The notes: generated from the sequence alone by a model not told the origin. 35,422 nucleotides of DNA from Planctomycetota bacterium (GCA_030066775.1 JASJAY010000058.1:1-35422), one strand, 5' to 3'. Shown: positions 23,871-32,334, counted from the stretch's first letter. Program-made: numbers and translations.

Positions 23871-25218
23871 TGGAGCTGGCCCAGAACGCTTGTCGCTCGG
23901 CTGCAGCCCCCTGCCCCCTGGGCTGTCCCGCCGATCCCACGCCTGCCGCTAGGGTCGGGCGATGCACCACGCCCTCGTCCTGATCGCCCGCGCCATCGCG
24001 CTCGCACACGACCACTGGCGCCGCACCATCGGCCGACGACGGCTGTTGTCCGGGAAGATCGCCGTGCTCGAGGAGCGTGTGCAGCAGCTCCGAGCCGAGA
24101 ACGCGCTGCTCCGCACGCGCCTGCTTCGCATCCCCGCCAAGCGGCGCCCGCACTACAGACGGAGCGAACGCCTGGAGATCCTGTGGCATGCCGCCCGCTA
24201 CCGACTGTCGATCACCGATACCGCGGTGGCGTTCTGCGTGACGCGCCAGACGATCACGAGCTGGCGCCGTGCCCTTCGGCAGAAGGAGCCGCGCGTGCTG
24301 CCACGTGCCGGAACGCTGGGTGACCTGGTCCACGAGCTTGTCATCCGTCTGAGGGCCGAGTGGCCCCCATGGGGGACGCGCCGCATCGCCGGCCAGCTCG
24401 CGCAGCTGGGCGTTCGGGCATCACGCTCCAGCGTCCAGCGCATCCTGAGACGCCCTCCGCTACCGGGGCACGAGGACCGCCTGCTTCCACACACCGTCCC
24501 TGGAGTGCTTGCCAAGCGCCCGAACCACGTCTGGATGAGCGACTTCACGCGACTGGGCGGTCTCGTCCGACCGGCGTTCGCGGGTGCCGTCATCGACGCC
24601 TGCTCCCGTCGCATCCTGGCGATCGCCTTCATCCGTGGCGAGCCGAACAGCCGCTTCGCTGCACACCTGCTCCAACAGGCGATCGGACGCCACGGCGCTC
24701 CGACATGGCTCGTCTCGGACAGGGACCGCGCGTTTCGCAGCAAGCGCGTGAACACGATGCTTGGGCGCTACGGGATCCGCCGCCGATACGGCGCTGTCGG
24801 AAGGAAGGGCTCGATCGCCATCATCGAGCGCATGTGGCGTAGCTTGAAGCAGGAGTACGTGCGCCAGCTCTTCCTCTACAGGTCAAGGGCGGCGATCGAC
24901 CAGCGGCTTCGACGCTGGGCACGCTGGCACAACACGGAGCGTCCGCATCAGGGGTTGGAGCAGCGCACGCCCGATGACGTGTACCGCGGGCGACCACCAA
25001 CCGCGACCCGCGATCTGAGCGGCGGCACGCTGCCCGTCGGGTTCCTAGATGGAGATCGACGACTCCCGGTCCTGCGTCTTCGGGACGCGGCCTAGCAGGA
25101 AAGTCGCTGGGTTGTCGGGCTACCGGTGCGTTCGCGCCAGAGTTCACGCGTGCGTCGTCGCATCTCTGCAGCTTCATTGCATAGGAATCGAGCCCGTCAA
25201 GACTCTTGGGCCGCTACA
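23871..25218 (+). mobile_element. Insertion sequence with a DD35E transposase (approx. 1.35 kb)
   Basis: The single transposase gene is flanked by imperfect inverted repeats. The left end begins TGGAGCTGGCCCAG at 23871; the right end, read inward from 25218, begins TGTAGCGGCCCAAGAG. Allowing one gap, about 18 of 25 positions agree, including the shared GGCCCA and CTTG blocks. No clear target duplication is seen. The element size and TG-starting ends fit IS3/IS481-like elements. The exact ends remain tentative because the repeats are imperfect. Confidence 0.5.
23962..25095 (+). CDS. Integrase-core (rve) transposase, DD35E
   Basis: The 377-residue transposase has an N-terminal coiled region (KIAVLEERVQQLRAENALLRTRLL), a helix-turn-helix (RLEILWHAARYRLSITDTAVAFCVTRQTITSWRRAL, about 68-105), an HTH_21-like segment with PPWGTRRIAGQLAQLGV, and the RNase-H-fold catalytic core. 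The catalytic triad is visible: Asp194 (WMSDFT), Asp253 (LVSDRD) and Glu289 (IIERMW), with the classic 35-residue gap between the last two. The C-terminal WHNTERPHQGLEQRTPDDVY is the usual rve ending. It moves the surrounding insertion sequence by cut-and-paste or copy-out. The gene appears intact. It is a single frame, unlike IS3 proper. Confidence 0.88.
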   Translation: MHHALVLIARAIALAHDHWRRTIGRRRLLSGKIAVLEERVQQLRAENALLRTRLLRIPAKRRPHYRRSERLEILWHAARYRLSITDTAVAFCVTRQTITSWRRALRQKEPRVLPRAGTLGDLVHELVIRLRAEWPPWGTRRIAGQLAQLGVRASRSSVQRILRRPPLPGHEDRLLPHTVPGVLAKRPNHVWMSDFTRLGGLVRPAFAGAVIDACSRRILAIAFIRGEPNSRFAAHLLQQAIGRHGAPTWLVSDRDRAFRSKRVNTMLGRYGIRRRYGAVGRKGSIAIIERMWRSLKQEYVRQLFLYRSRAAIDQRLRRWARWHNTERPHQGLEQRTPDDVYRGRPPTATRDLSGGTLPVGFLDGDRRLPVLRLRDAA

Positions 25219-25409
25219 CGGCTGCGGATGATCGCACGCTCGAACTAGGGGCTCAGGTCAGACTTGCCTATGTGCGAGAGAGAAGTTCGGTTCGCTCCGT
25301 TGACCCCCATAGGCCGCCAACCCGGAGGCGTTCGCACGCAGCTATCTCTTGACGTCGTCCGGGGAACGGCGAGTTCGCCGATCCTCAGCCGCGGAGATAG
25401 ACCGAGGGG
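25219..25409. other. Intergenic segment with a possible stem after the lipoprotein gene
   Basis: With the IS right flank there are about 314 bases (25096-25409) without a gene. CTATCTC (25342-25348) and GAGATAG (25394-25400) form a 7-bp stem enclosing a shorter CGGCGA/TCGCCG hairpin, just downstream of the stop of the minus-strand lipoprotein gene. It could be its terminator, but there is no T-run in that direction. Nothing else is recognised here. Confidence 0.3.
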
Positions 25410-26807
25410 CTACTGACCCTCAACACGCAAGTGGGCACGCCCTACCACATCGTCTCCTTCCAGTACCTCAAGCACCCAGATCCCAGGTTCGGTACTGAGA
25501 TTGCTGGGAATCGTGACTGTGATTTCCGTGGAGGACACGAAGGTGGTCGTCGCAAGAAGTGGGTCCAGCCCTATGGATGGATTAGGGTCGACCAGGCGCA
25601 CTTGGAGAGCCGACGTTAACCCATCACCAGACACAGTGACGGTAGTTGTAGCTGCCGTGATCTCGATCGGAGAGATGTCCGTCACGCGAGGCCGCGGCGG
25701 GCCAACGGTAGTGATCGGTCCTATGGTCGTCTCGCCGGCGATTTGCACCGCAACTTCAGTACCTTCAGACTCCGTCGCTGGCAGCGTCAGGTCAAGCGAG
25801 GTCGCACCGGCCGGGATCTGTCCAGATGCGAGCTTCGTGTCGGGATTCTGGCCGGAGTCCAGGCGCCAAACTTCGATCAGCGCTCCGGGTGCTCCATTCA
25901 CGCGGACCTTGGTGTCATCGGAGTCCAACTTGCCCGAGATGAAGGGCGCGACGTCAGAGGGCCAGAGTCCGACAGTGATCTCGTGGTACTCGTCTGCCAC
26001 TCCGTTGCTATCGACATCACGCACGCAAAGTTCAGCCTCGCCCGGCTGCGAGTAGCCATCACGGGCAGTCTCATCGATGAGCTTGATACCGCCCTCAGGG
26101 CCCTCCTGAATATCGACCGTATGGCCCAAGAAATGCGTCTGGGTCGTATCTAGAAACGGCGTCGCCTGCAGAGAGTCGGGAAGACCGTTTCCTGTAGTGT
26201 CAGTGAGAATCCGAACTCGGTACATTCGGGAGTCCAGCAAGTACGTGTTGCTGCCTACTCTAAGGACGCGCGCCCAGTGGGACCCCGCCGCCGCGCTAGG
26301 CGAGTCATCAACAATCACAACGACGTTGTCGGTGGCATCGATTCGGCCATTCGCGTTTGTGTCGGTGAAGACTCGCATCTCACCCGTGGGATTCGCGGGC
26401 GAAGCTCCATCTGACCCGACGGCGATCAAGAACGGAGTACCAGCGACTGTCGTGCCCACCTCAATATCAGAAAGATTCTCAAACCCCGCGGGCAACTGAT
26501 ATTTGAGCCGAGGGCTCACACTGTAGTCCCGCACAGAAATCGCATTCGATCCGTTCATTGAGTAACGGACGCTGTTGGTCCTCCAAGTCGACCAACGAGC
26601 CATCGCCTTGTCGGAAAGATAGGATGCATCGCCTTCAGCCGGTAGGGCTGTCAAGTTCCCAGCCAGCGGAGTCCAAGTTAGGGGCTGGAGACTTGGTTCA
26701 CCGGAGGTTGCTTGATCGGTTGACTGATCTCCGCCGCAGCCAACAACGATCGCTGCGAGCGTGAACAGAATAATGATCAGTCGCCCGCGGGACGGGAATT
26801 CATACAT
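25410..26807 (-). CDS. Lipoprotein with calcium-loop-like segments and an IPT/TIG-like domain
   Basis: The start is set at ATG 26807 because AAGAGGAGA lies 9 bases upstream; ATG 26831 directly abuts the upstream gene's stop without a ribosome site. The 465-residue product has a lipoprotein signal (RLIIILFTLAAIV) with lipobox VVGC. DxNxNGxxD-type loops resembling calcium-binding or dockerin-like segments appear in VFTDTNANGRIDATD, TDTTGNGLPD and VRDVDSNGVADE. The C-terminal ~90 residues (PRVTDISPIEITAATTTVTVSGDGL ... VRLVDPN ... WVLEVLEGD) form an IPT/TIG-type immunoglobulin fold. It forms a two-gene unit with the HEXXH protein upstream. G+C is well below that of the core chromosome, suggesting recent transfer. 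Cell-surface location is inferred. Confidence 0.7.
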   Translation of the reverse strand: MYEFPSRGRLIIILFTLAAIVVGCGGDQSTDQATSGEPSLQPLTWTPLAGNLTALPAEGDASYLSDKAMARWSTWRTNSVRYSMNGSNAISVRDYSVSPRLKYQLPAGFENLSDIEVGTTVAGTPFLIAVGSDGASPANPTGEMRVFTDTNANGRIDATDNVVVIVDDSPSAAAGSHWARVLRVGSNTYLLDSRMYRVRILTDTTGNGLPDSLQATPFLDTTQTHFLGHTVDIQEGPEGGIKLIDETARDGYSQPGEAELCVRDVDSNGVADEYHEITVGLWPSDVAPFISGKLDSDDTKVRVNGAPGALIEVWRLDSGQNPDTKLASGQIPAGATSLDLTLPATESEGTEVAVQIAGETTIGPITTVGPPRPRVTDISPIEITAATTTVTVSGDGLTSALQVRLVDPNPSIGLDPLLATTTFVSSTEITVTIPSNLSTEPGIWVLEVLEGDDVVGRAHLRVEGQ

Positions 26808-26831
26808 CGGAGCGATCTCCTCTTGGCTCAT

Positions 26832-27761
26832 CTAGCGGGCATCAATCCACTCGGCCGCCCATTCAAGTGCGGGTGTCTTTGCATCGTCGAATTTCTTCTC
26901 GCAAGCCGCCTTGATGCCCTCCATCAACTTCATGACCTTCGGTGAGCATGGGTCTTCCGACGCGGCCCAATCTGGACGCGGATCTGCGTTGACCGCGTTT
27001 CCGTAGATAATTGCAGAGGCCATGATCGCCAAGTTGGCCTTAGCGTAGTCACAGGCAATCTCCAGAAGCTCGTCTAGCGCGATCTCGTCATCATCGGTCC
27101 AAGCTGGAGGATTTTCCTTCGTTGCGTACTCATGCTTGACTACGTCACAAAGAAGCGACATCTCGGCAGTGACGGCCTCGACCTCGTTGTACGCTGCAAG
27201 AAACGACTTCAGCATGTCGTCACAGTTGATGAAGCTCTTGTAGCCTGTGCCCGGTGTCTTCGGCTGGCCGAAGTGGACTGACTCGTGAAGCGGCACCAGA
27301 TAAGATCTGATTCGATTGGACGCAATCGGCGGGCACACGTACTCCAACTGAAAGCCAATGCACGAATCAGGAGCGCAGCCATCGGGGGGCGTCTTGGACT
27401 TTTTCAAGACTGCACCGGCCTGAGAAGAGCCCTCAGCAATCTCCACGACCTGCTTGTTCTTGATCTTCTCAAGTAGGCAGTCGAGGCCATTGAGTAGCCG
27501 CAATGCAGACTGAGCGCGCCGCCACTTCTCCTTGTCCTCATTCGTCCCTGAGGCATCAGGAATAGCCTCGCCGGCCAACTCAACCGCCTGGTCGATCAGA
27601 AGGTCGTACAGCGTATTGACGTTGGCCGTCAGGATGTCCGACTTATCGGACGAGAGCTTCTTGGCCGCGCACAGGTCCTCGGCAGCGGCGGGCTGCATGA
27701 CGAAGAGGGCAATCAGTGCCAGTGCGACAGAAGCGGCCGACTCACGACGAACGCGGATCAT
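26832..27761 (-). CDS. Exported protein with a HEXXH zinc-metallopeptidase-like motif
   Basis: The 309-residue protein has a signal peptide (residues 1-27, ending PAAA) and a strong GAGGGGGTGA ribosome site before ATG 27761. The mature part is helical and Cys-rich. VPLHESVHFGQ contains HEXXH (His159, Glu160, His163), the zinc-binding and catalytic motif of zincin peptidases. Downstream, AYNEVEAVTAEMSLLCDV provides Glu193 or Glu195, 30-32 residues after the second His, which could be the third ligand as in gluzincins. No family name is recognised. Several Cys residues (e.g. in PDGCAPDSCIGFQLEYVC) suggest disulfides in an extracytoplasmic setting. The downstream lipoprotein ATG directly follows its stop. 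Codon use is less GC-biased than in the core genes. Peptidase activity is inferred from the motif alone. Confidence 0.6.
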   Translation of the reverse strand: MIRVRRESAASVALALIALFVMQPAAAEDLCAAKKLSSDKSDILTANVNTLYDLLIDQAVELAGEAIPDASGTNEDKEKWRRAQSALRLLNGLDCLLEKIKNKQVVEIAEGSSQAGAVLKKSKTPPDGCAPDSCIGFQLEYVCPPIASNRIRSYLVPLHESVHFGQPKTPGTGYKSFINCDDMLKSFLAAYNEVEAVTAEMSLLCDVVKHEYATKENPPAWTDDDEIALDELLEIACDYAKANLAIMASAIIYGNAVNADPRPDWAASEDPCSPKVMKLMEGIKAACEKKFDDAKTPALEWAAEWIDAR

Positions 27762-27898
27762 ACTTTCACCCCCTCATTCTCTATTGGGCGGGGAAAAGAA
27801 CGTAGGCGCGTCGGCGGGCTCGTCAACGAGAAAGCGCCGGAGCCGGGCCGAAGGTCATCACGTGCCAGATGTGCTCCTCGCGTAATGGCGTCCGCCCT

Positions 27899-28202
27899 CT
27901 AGGCGGAAATGGGTGTCGATATCCGTCCTCTCCGGATCTTCAGACACCCAAGTTCACATAGAGCTGCAGTGATCGCCTTTCGTCTCATGGAGCGCTCTTC
28001 ACGAGGGCTCGGCATCCTACAGGTTTCCTGCGCGAATTTCTTTAGTGCCGCACCTTGAAGCGCCTCGCGAGTTTTGTGGAACGCGGCTCGCTCTGAAGCC
28101 TGGATCGGCACGCGCTGCGTGAAGCGCTCGAACGGTGTCGGGCCGCATGCGCCCCATGGTCGTGCGGTGTGATTCGCGATCCACGCCGCGTGGTCAACGT
28201 CG
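27899..28202 (-). pseudogene. C-terminal fragment of a DDE (rve) transposase, cut by an IS91-like end
   Basis: On the minus strand the frame reads DHAAWIANHTARPWGACGPT..., a 'N..RP....G.TP...F' pattern typical of the end of integrase-core transposases. A tail follows with RRKAITAALCELGCLKIRRG and RISTPIS, resembling the '...rRIPLPI' ends of a planctomycete-type transposase group known to me only from memory. The catalytic core is absent. The homology begins exactly where the 41-bp repeat (28203-28243) ends, so a rolling-circle insertion seems to have landed in, or been captured beside, this gene. Confidence 0.5.
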
Positions 28203-28243
28203 ACGGATAGGCACTTCAATCCGCGCCGCCGTTCTATAGAGCT
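28203..28243 (-). repeat. 41-bp dispersed repeat, copy A (putative oriIS end of an IS91/ISCR-like element)
   Basis: This is the first of three same-orientation copies (others at 32294 and 35244). On the minus strand it ends GCGGATTGAAGTGCCTAT; copy A has one difference from the others (G for A at the position before CCGCCG). It lies 203 bases downstream of the stop of an IS91-type transposase pseudogene, and similarity to copy C continues to at least 28381 (5 differences over 179 bases, no gaps). The terminal sequence resembles the ISCR1 oriIS (GCGTTTGAACTTCCTATACC). The inferred role is the replication-start end of a rolling-circle element. Confidence 0.7.
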
Positions 28244-28446
28244 CGCACCCCCATCTCAGCATTTGCGCACATCGAGACCGAGTTCCTGACCACCTACATG
28301 GGCATCCGCGTGCCCGCCTGCACGCCTCGCACGGCGTTGCGACCTCGCATTTCGGGCTCTGGCCATAGGGCACACGCACCGCGACCATCCACGTCGCTCC
28401 TCGCACGCGCTTCAGCTCCCCCACCTGCAGGTTCCGACGACCCTCT

Positions 28447-29220
28447 TCACGCCGCCGGTGGCGCGCGCGGCTCGAACGGACTCGTGAGCTGCTTCGTCTC
28501 GCGATGCGCCAGGATCTGGTCGACCACCGCCGGCTGCGTGACGAACCCGACGACCCGCATCTCGTGTCCGCACTGTGGACACAGGAGCGGGTTCACCTCG
28601 AAGACGCGCGCCAGCAGCCGCGCCCACCTGGCCAGCTGTGCCACGGCCACTGGGTCAGCGCGGTCCACCCCCCGCTCTGCCTTCGTCACGACGGCCGCCT
28701 CGCTCTCGCACTCGGCGTCCGGCACGGGCTCGCGGTACGCGCGGCGAAGTCGATTCGAGTACGCGCCGTAGCAGCGCACCGGGTGCTGACCTCGCTCCGG
28801 CACGTGCAGCAGCAGCTGGTGGATCGTCTCCTCGGGATCGAGCTCGGCCGGCGGGCGTCCGGTGCTCGAGGCCAGGATGCGGTACCTGCCGTCCGCAGTC
28901 TTCTCGACGCGGCGGAAGGCGACGGTCGGGCGCGCCAGGTAGCACGAGAGGCGCTTGAGCGCGGCCTGCGCGTCCGATGCCGTCGGCGGCATCACCTCCC
29001 CACGAACGCGGAGAAGCCTGTGCGGGGATGGCGCCATTCGACAATCACCTGCGCGAACTCTGGTGAAAGTCGTTCGGCGTCGACCAGCGCGCGCAGGAGG
29101 CGTTCGCGGAAGCGGTCGTGGACGCGTCGGGCGTCGATGCGTTACTCCAGCACCTGCCCGCCCGGCAGCACGACCCCGCACAGGGCCACCGCGTGGATGT
29201 GGGGATTCCAGTTCACGAGA
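28447..29220 (-). pseudogene. IS91-family transposase remnant
   Basis: Read from 29220 down, the frame gives LVNWNPHIHAVALCGVVLPGG, carrying the HUH motif (HIH) of rolling-circle transposases. A stop (TAA at 29142-29144) interrupts it, and it then continues through RVHDRFRERLLRALVDAERL and WRHPRTGFSAFVG until another stop near 28992. The next frame carries ALKRLSCYLARPTVAFRRV, then ETIHQLLLHVPERGQHPVRCYGAYSNRLR, and ends with a zinc-finger-like FEVNPLLCPQCGHEMRVVGF followed by QPAVVDQIL, all typical of IS91-family C-termini. The N-terminal third, including the zinc-binding region, is absent. It is therefore truncated, has an internal stop and at least one frameshift, and is inactive. Confidence 0.82.
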
Positions 29221-29468
29221 CTAGGATCGTGCTCGAGAGCCACGGTCGCTCATCCCAGAAGCCGAAATCGTCAAGTCTGCGCGCAGATCAACTCAAACTG
29301 CCATGCGCAGGACAGCGAAACTGTTTGGATCCGATGGCCACCTCCCCGCGCCGACGATGGGGTGCACCATGGGCCCTTCTCATCACCGGATGGCGCTTGA
29401 CGAGGAAATGCGATGAACTAGCCTGCTAATCTGAGATGGGGCCCCACAATTCCGCTAGGGGATTAGGA
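29221..29468. other. Non-coding segment upstream of the exported protein gene
   Basis: No recognisable gene or repeat was seen between the truncated transposase and the start at 29469. G+C falls along this stretch. The last ~60 bases probably hold the promoter of the following gene, but no clear -35/-10 pair can be assigned. Confidence 0.3.
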
Positions 29469-30188
29469 ATGAGGAAGCGATTGGCGCTCGTGGCGTGTGT
29501 GTGCGCATTCGGACTCGCTGCGGGGTTGACCGCAGAGGCGTGGACCTGGGGTCCGCACGCCAGCACCGCTGTGGCCTTCGATCTCACAGGAGACCTTACG
29601 GGCGCCAACGGCTACATTTGGTCCGACGACCTAGAAGGGTCGGTGTACGGTGAGTACGGATGCGCGCACGCCTGCTACTCCAGCATCGGACCAGTTGCAG
29701 TAGACACCTGGGAGCATGATCAGTCGAACTTCGTGCTCGCGGGTTGGAGTGACTTCCTAGACAACGAGGGTGCCCGTACCTTCGACGCGGGCATTGCGTA
29801 CTTCCAAGAGTGGTATGCCGTTGCGGTGCCTCAAGGGCCGGTGCACTTCAGCGTAATGTACGTCACTCGGATCGACAACGTCGAGCTGGTAGTTGATGGA
29901 GTCGAGATTGAAGACACTTGGCTCGGGCAAAACACAAACAACGTTGCCACCCTGAATACAAACCATGAGCTAGAGATCGGCGGGGAGAACGGAAGTGGTG
30001 AAGATCCCGTCGGGGCGTGGTTGTCTCAGGCGATAAACGTTGCGGAAGGCGGTCACGTGCAGGTGAGTGCAAACGTCCGGACGATCATCGACTACGGTTT
30101 GACACATGACGCGAACGAGTGGTCGATGATTACGACGCATGGCGAGAGTGTGATCGGTGTATTCGTCCTACTCCAGGAGTCGGAATAG
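29469..30188 (+). CDS. Exported protein of unknown function (island cargo)
   Basis: The start at ATG 29469 gives MRKRLALVACVCAFGLAAGLTAEAW, a signal peptide cleaved after AEA; GGGGATTAGGA lies just upstream. The 239-residue protein is rich in aromatic and acidic residues and looks all-beta: an N-terminal GPHASTAVAFDLTGDLTGANG, then WEHDQSNFVLAGWSDFLDN, YVTRIDNVELVVDGVEIEDTW and a closing VIGVFVLLQES. Cys pairs near residues 62-68 (YGCAHACYSS) could form a disulfide. I recognise no family. Its G+C and codon use are clearly lower than the core genes, so it was probably brought in with the island. It shares orientation with the large surface protein 47 bp downstream, with which it may be co-transcribed. 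Confidence 0.6.
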   Translation: MRKRLALVACVCAFGLAAGLTAEAWTWGPHASTAVAFDLTGDLTGANGYIWSDDLEGSVYGEYGCAHACYSSIGPVAVDTWEHDQSNFVLAGWSDFLDNEGARTFDAGIAYFQEWYAVAVPQGPVHFSVMYVTRIDNVELVVDGVEIEDTWLGQNTNNVATLNTNHELEIGGENGSGEDPVGAWLSQAINVAEGGHVQVSANVRTIIDYGLTHDANEWSMITTHGESVIGVFVLLQESE

Positions 30189-30235
30189 CGTCGGCCCCAG
30201 TATGTGTACTCACCGGTTCATAAGGCACGGACAGG

Positions 30236-32164
30236 ATGCCCAGCCGTAAGAAGCTGCCGGTCCTTCTGACGTGCGCCTTGCTGCTTGCCCTGGCGGCGCT
30301 TGCCTATGTGCTTGCCGCGGAGAAGCATGAGGAGAGTCACCGAGCTGCTCGTGTTGATGACACGACAGCAGGTGGGGCCGGTTTGGAAGGGCGGCACGAG
30401 GAGGGTGTGCCGCTACCTTCGTCTGCCCCCCCCATATCAGCCGGTCCAGCGGCGCAGTCGGACTCTGCTTACACCACGGTGCTATCCGGGCGCGTTCTCG
30501 ACACTGCGGGTGCTGCGGTTAGGGGAGCGCGGGTTACCGCCGGCTCTGCTGAGGCACTTGAATCCGATTCTGAAAGAGCCGTGCTTGGGTGGGCTACCTC
30601 AGCGGCGGACGGGCACTGGCGAATCGAGATCGCTGGCCGGCCCCCTAGCTCCCTGGGACTGATCGCAACCGCTCCGGGGCTTCAAAGCCGAGAGTTCGTG
30701 CTCAACACAGGAGGTGTGAGCGAACACCTAGACCTCATCGTTTCTCTCCATCCACTGGCTCGACTCACCTGCTCCGTCGTCTCTGGTGATTCCGAGTTGC
30801 CCGTCGCAGGTGTACGCATCGGCGTCTCGTCGTCATTCACGGTCGGCCTGCCTTCGTCCAAGTTCGCGCAGACAAACAGCCGCGGCGTGTGCGAGTTTGA
30901 CGTTCCTAGGGGCCCCTGCAGCGTCCGTGCGTACTTGGGCGGCGGTCACGCGCCCGGTGTGCACGTCTTCGTTCCAGCCAAAGGCAGGTCAGTCTCACTT
31001 GATGTCCCGTCCTCACTGAGGCAGTGCACGCTTGTTCTAGAGGGGGGAAGCGCCGGAAAGACCGCATTTGAGGCGTCGTCTGTAGTCGTCAGCGCGTTCG
31101 GATCGACGGCCAGGCGGAAGATCCAAGACGGTTCTCGTTCCGCCGAGCTGAGCTTCCCCGGGGGGGCGGCGGATGGTCCCGTGCGTGTTTCCGTCGCCAC
31201 AGCCGAAGCTCCGCCACTCAGCTTGGAGTTCGGCAGCTGGAGCGAAGCGGTCCGCGAAGGGGAGCTGAGAGTCAATCTCGGACAACTTTCATCGGGAGCG
31301 ATTGAAGTCCGAAGCGCAGAGTCGGGCGAGCCTCTTCCCCTCCTCCGAATCAGGCTCCGGCGGCGCTCGCCTGATCACTGGTCGATCGCGCTGCGCACAG
31401 ACGAGAATGGATCTGCGGAGTACGCGGCGCCCGCTGGGGTGTACGACGCAATTCTGGGTCAGCAGGTCATAGCGCGTGCGGTGCAACTCCCCGTAGGCAC
31501 CTCAGGGGACCTGCAGATTGAACTCGCTGGCTACGGAGTATTGCGAGGCCGACTTGGGGAGTCACTGCGTCAGCAGTCGATGAAGGGGCGCTATCTGCGC
31601 GTTTCGAGTGAGTTTCCAAGATCGGACATCGGGCGCGACACGCCGGGGTCGTCTCGGCCGTTGCGGTTCAACAGGAAGCGAAAGTCGCGCCCTCTCACCA
31701 TTCGGCTTAATACAGCATCATGGGCTGTCGCCGTCCCGTGGCCCCGCGGGACGCGAGTATCTGTTTCGCTCCGGACAAGCCGTGCGGCGTTAAGTGATCT
31801 GGTTGATGCGGAGGTTGGAGGAGCTGGAGTCGCACTCCAGGCGGGCGACATCCGATTCGACTCTGTCACAATTCGGCCCGTCCTATCGGGAGTCTACAGG
31901 CCAGAGGGCTACGTGATTATCAGCAGAGAGGATCTTCTAGCCGAATCGGAGGGCGGCAGAGTGAGGCCACAGCATGTTGCGCTCGTCGATCGGCGGACGG
32001 GGCTGGCTCGGTTCAATGACGTGCCGGAGGGTGAGTACTTCGTGTTCTACTCAGAAGACCGTTCGGCGCGATCGCCTGCATACAGAGCCCGAGCGACGAT
32101 TCGCGTCCGGGCCGCCGACGCTGGCCACCAAATCGTGGAGGTGCCTCTCGGCGCGAGTAGGTGA
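30236..32164 (+). CDS. Large exported protein with carboxypeptidase-regulatory-like repeats (island cargo)
   Basis: The 642-residue product begins with a signal anchor (KKLPVLLTCALLLALAALAYVLAAE), then an acidic/Pro linker. Beta-sandwich repeats of the CarboxypepD_reg type follow: TTVLSGRVLDTAGAAVRGAR then ATSAADGHWRIEIAGRPP (about 82-150), LTCSVVSGDSELPVAGVRIGV (about 175-230), SGAIEVRSAESGEPLPLLRIRLRRR with DENGSAEYAAPAGVYD (about 350-405), and a last one ending LVDRRTGLARFNDVPEGEYFVFY. The plan is like that of the gene at 14023-16068, but the sequence is distinct and less GC-rich. Likely a cell-surface scaffold or adhesin. Its stop sits exactly at the junction with an IS91-type fragment, so the last few residues may not be original. 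Confidence 0.68.
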   Translation: MPSRKKLPVLLTCALLLALAALAYVLAAEKHEESHRAARVDDTTAGGAGLEGRHEEGVPLPSSAPPISAGPAAQSDSAYTTVLSGRVLDTAGAAVRGARVTAGSAEALESDSERAVLGWATSAADGHWRIEIAGRPPSSLGLIATAPGLQSREFVLNTGGVSEHLDLIVSLHPLARLTCSVVSGDSELPVAGVRIGVSSSFTVGLPSSKFAQTNSRGVCEFDVPRGPCSVRAYLGGGHAPGVHVFVPAKGRSVSLDVPSSLRQCTLVLEGGSAGKTAFEASSVVVSAFGSTARRKIQDGSRSAELSFPGGAADGPVRVSVATAEAPPLSLEFGSWSEAVREGELRVNLGQLSSGAIEVRSAESGEPLPLLRIRLRRRSPDHWSIALRTDENGSAEYAAPAGVYDAILGQQVIARAVQLPVGTSGDLQIELAGYGVLRGRLGESLRQQSMKGRYLRVSSEFPRSDIGRDTPGSSRPLRFNRKRKSRPLTIRLNTASWAVAVPWPRGTRVSVSLRTSRAALSDLVDAEVGGAGVALQAGDIRFDSVTIRPVLSGVYRPEGYVIISREDLLAESEGGRVRPQHVALVDRRTGLARFNDVPEGEYFVFYSEDRSARSPAYRARATIRVRAADAGHQIVEVPLGASR

Positions 32165-32293
32165 CGTCGCTGCGGGCCCTCTTCGAGCGGGATCGCCGCC
32201 TGCTGGGCGTGGGGCGCCGGCAGCAGTAGGTCGCCTACGAGTCGGAGCGCGAGCAGCAGCGCCCGCTTCATCTGGCAGCTCGGGCAGAGGTTG
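32165..32293 (-). pseudogene. N-terminal zinc-binding fragment of an IS91-family transposase
   Basis: The minus strand, read from 32293, encodes LCPSCQMKRALLLALRL then VGDLLLPAPHAQQ. This matches the 'CPSC..KRA....L..evL..vPHrq' zinc-binding region of IS91-family transposases. After about 30 residues similarity stops. The fragment abuts 41-bp repeat copy B on one side and the preceding coding sequence on the other, so it is cut at both ends. It belongs to a transposase different from, or complementary to, the C-terminal remnant at 28447-29220. Confidence 0.5.
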
Positions 32294-32334
32294 ACGGATA
32301 GGCACTTCAATCCGCACCGCCGTTCTATAGAGCT
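32294..32334 (-). repeat. 41-bp dispersed repeat, copy B (putative oriIS end)
   Basis: Identical to copy C over 41 bases, same orientation. Directly after base 32334 the sequence changes into the left inverted repeat of a DD35E insertion sequence, so the inner part of this rolling-circle element has been interrupted or replaced. On the other side lies an IS91-type N-terminal fragment. Confidence 0.7.

Larger units (their letters stand above)
28203..29220 (-). mobile_element. Degenerate IS91/ISCR-like rolling-circle element
   Basis: The segment holds a decayed HUH (Y2-type) transposase on the minus strand with its 3' flank and the putative oriIS end at 28203. The transposase 5' part and the opposite (terIS) end are missing or not recognisable, so the right limit is only where homology stops (about 29220). 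A second copy of the same 3' end begins at 35244 and runs out of the window. Confidence 0.6.

Noticed and set aside
23862..25193. Direct repeat GCATNGGAATNGAGC (23862-23876 and 25179-25193) as a target duplication of the insertion sequence
   Set aside because: The right copy lies inside the proposed right end and the left copy overlaps the left end, so it does not bracket the element; two mismatches in 15 bases may be chance.
32047..32310. Frames beginning MKCLSV at three places as homologous small proteins
   Set aside because: The shared start is just the translation of the 41-bp repeat; beyond it the three frames are unrelated and two are transposase fragments.
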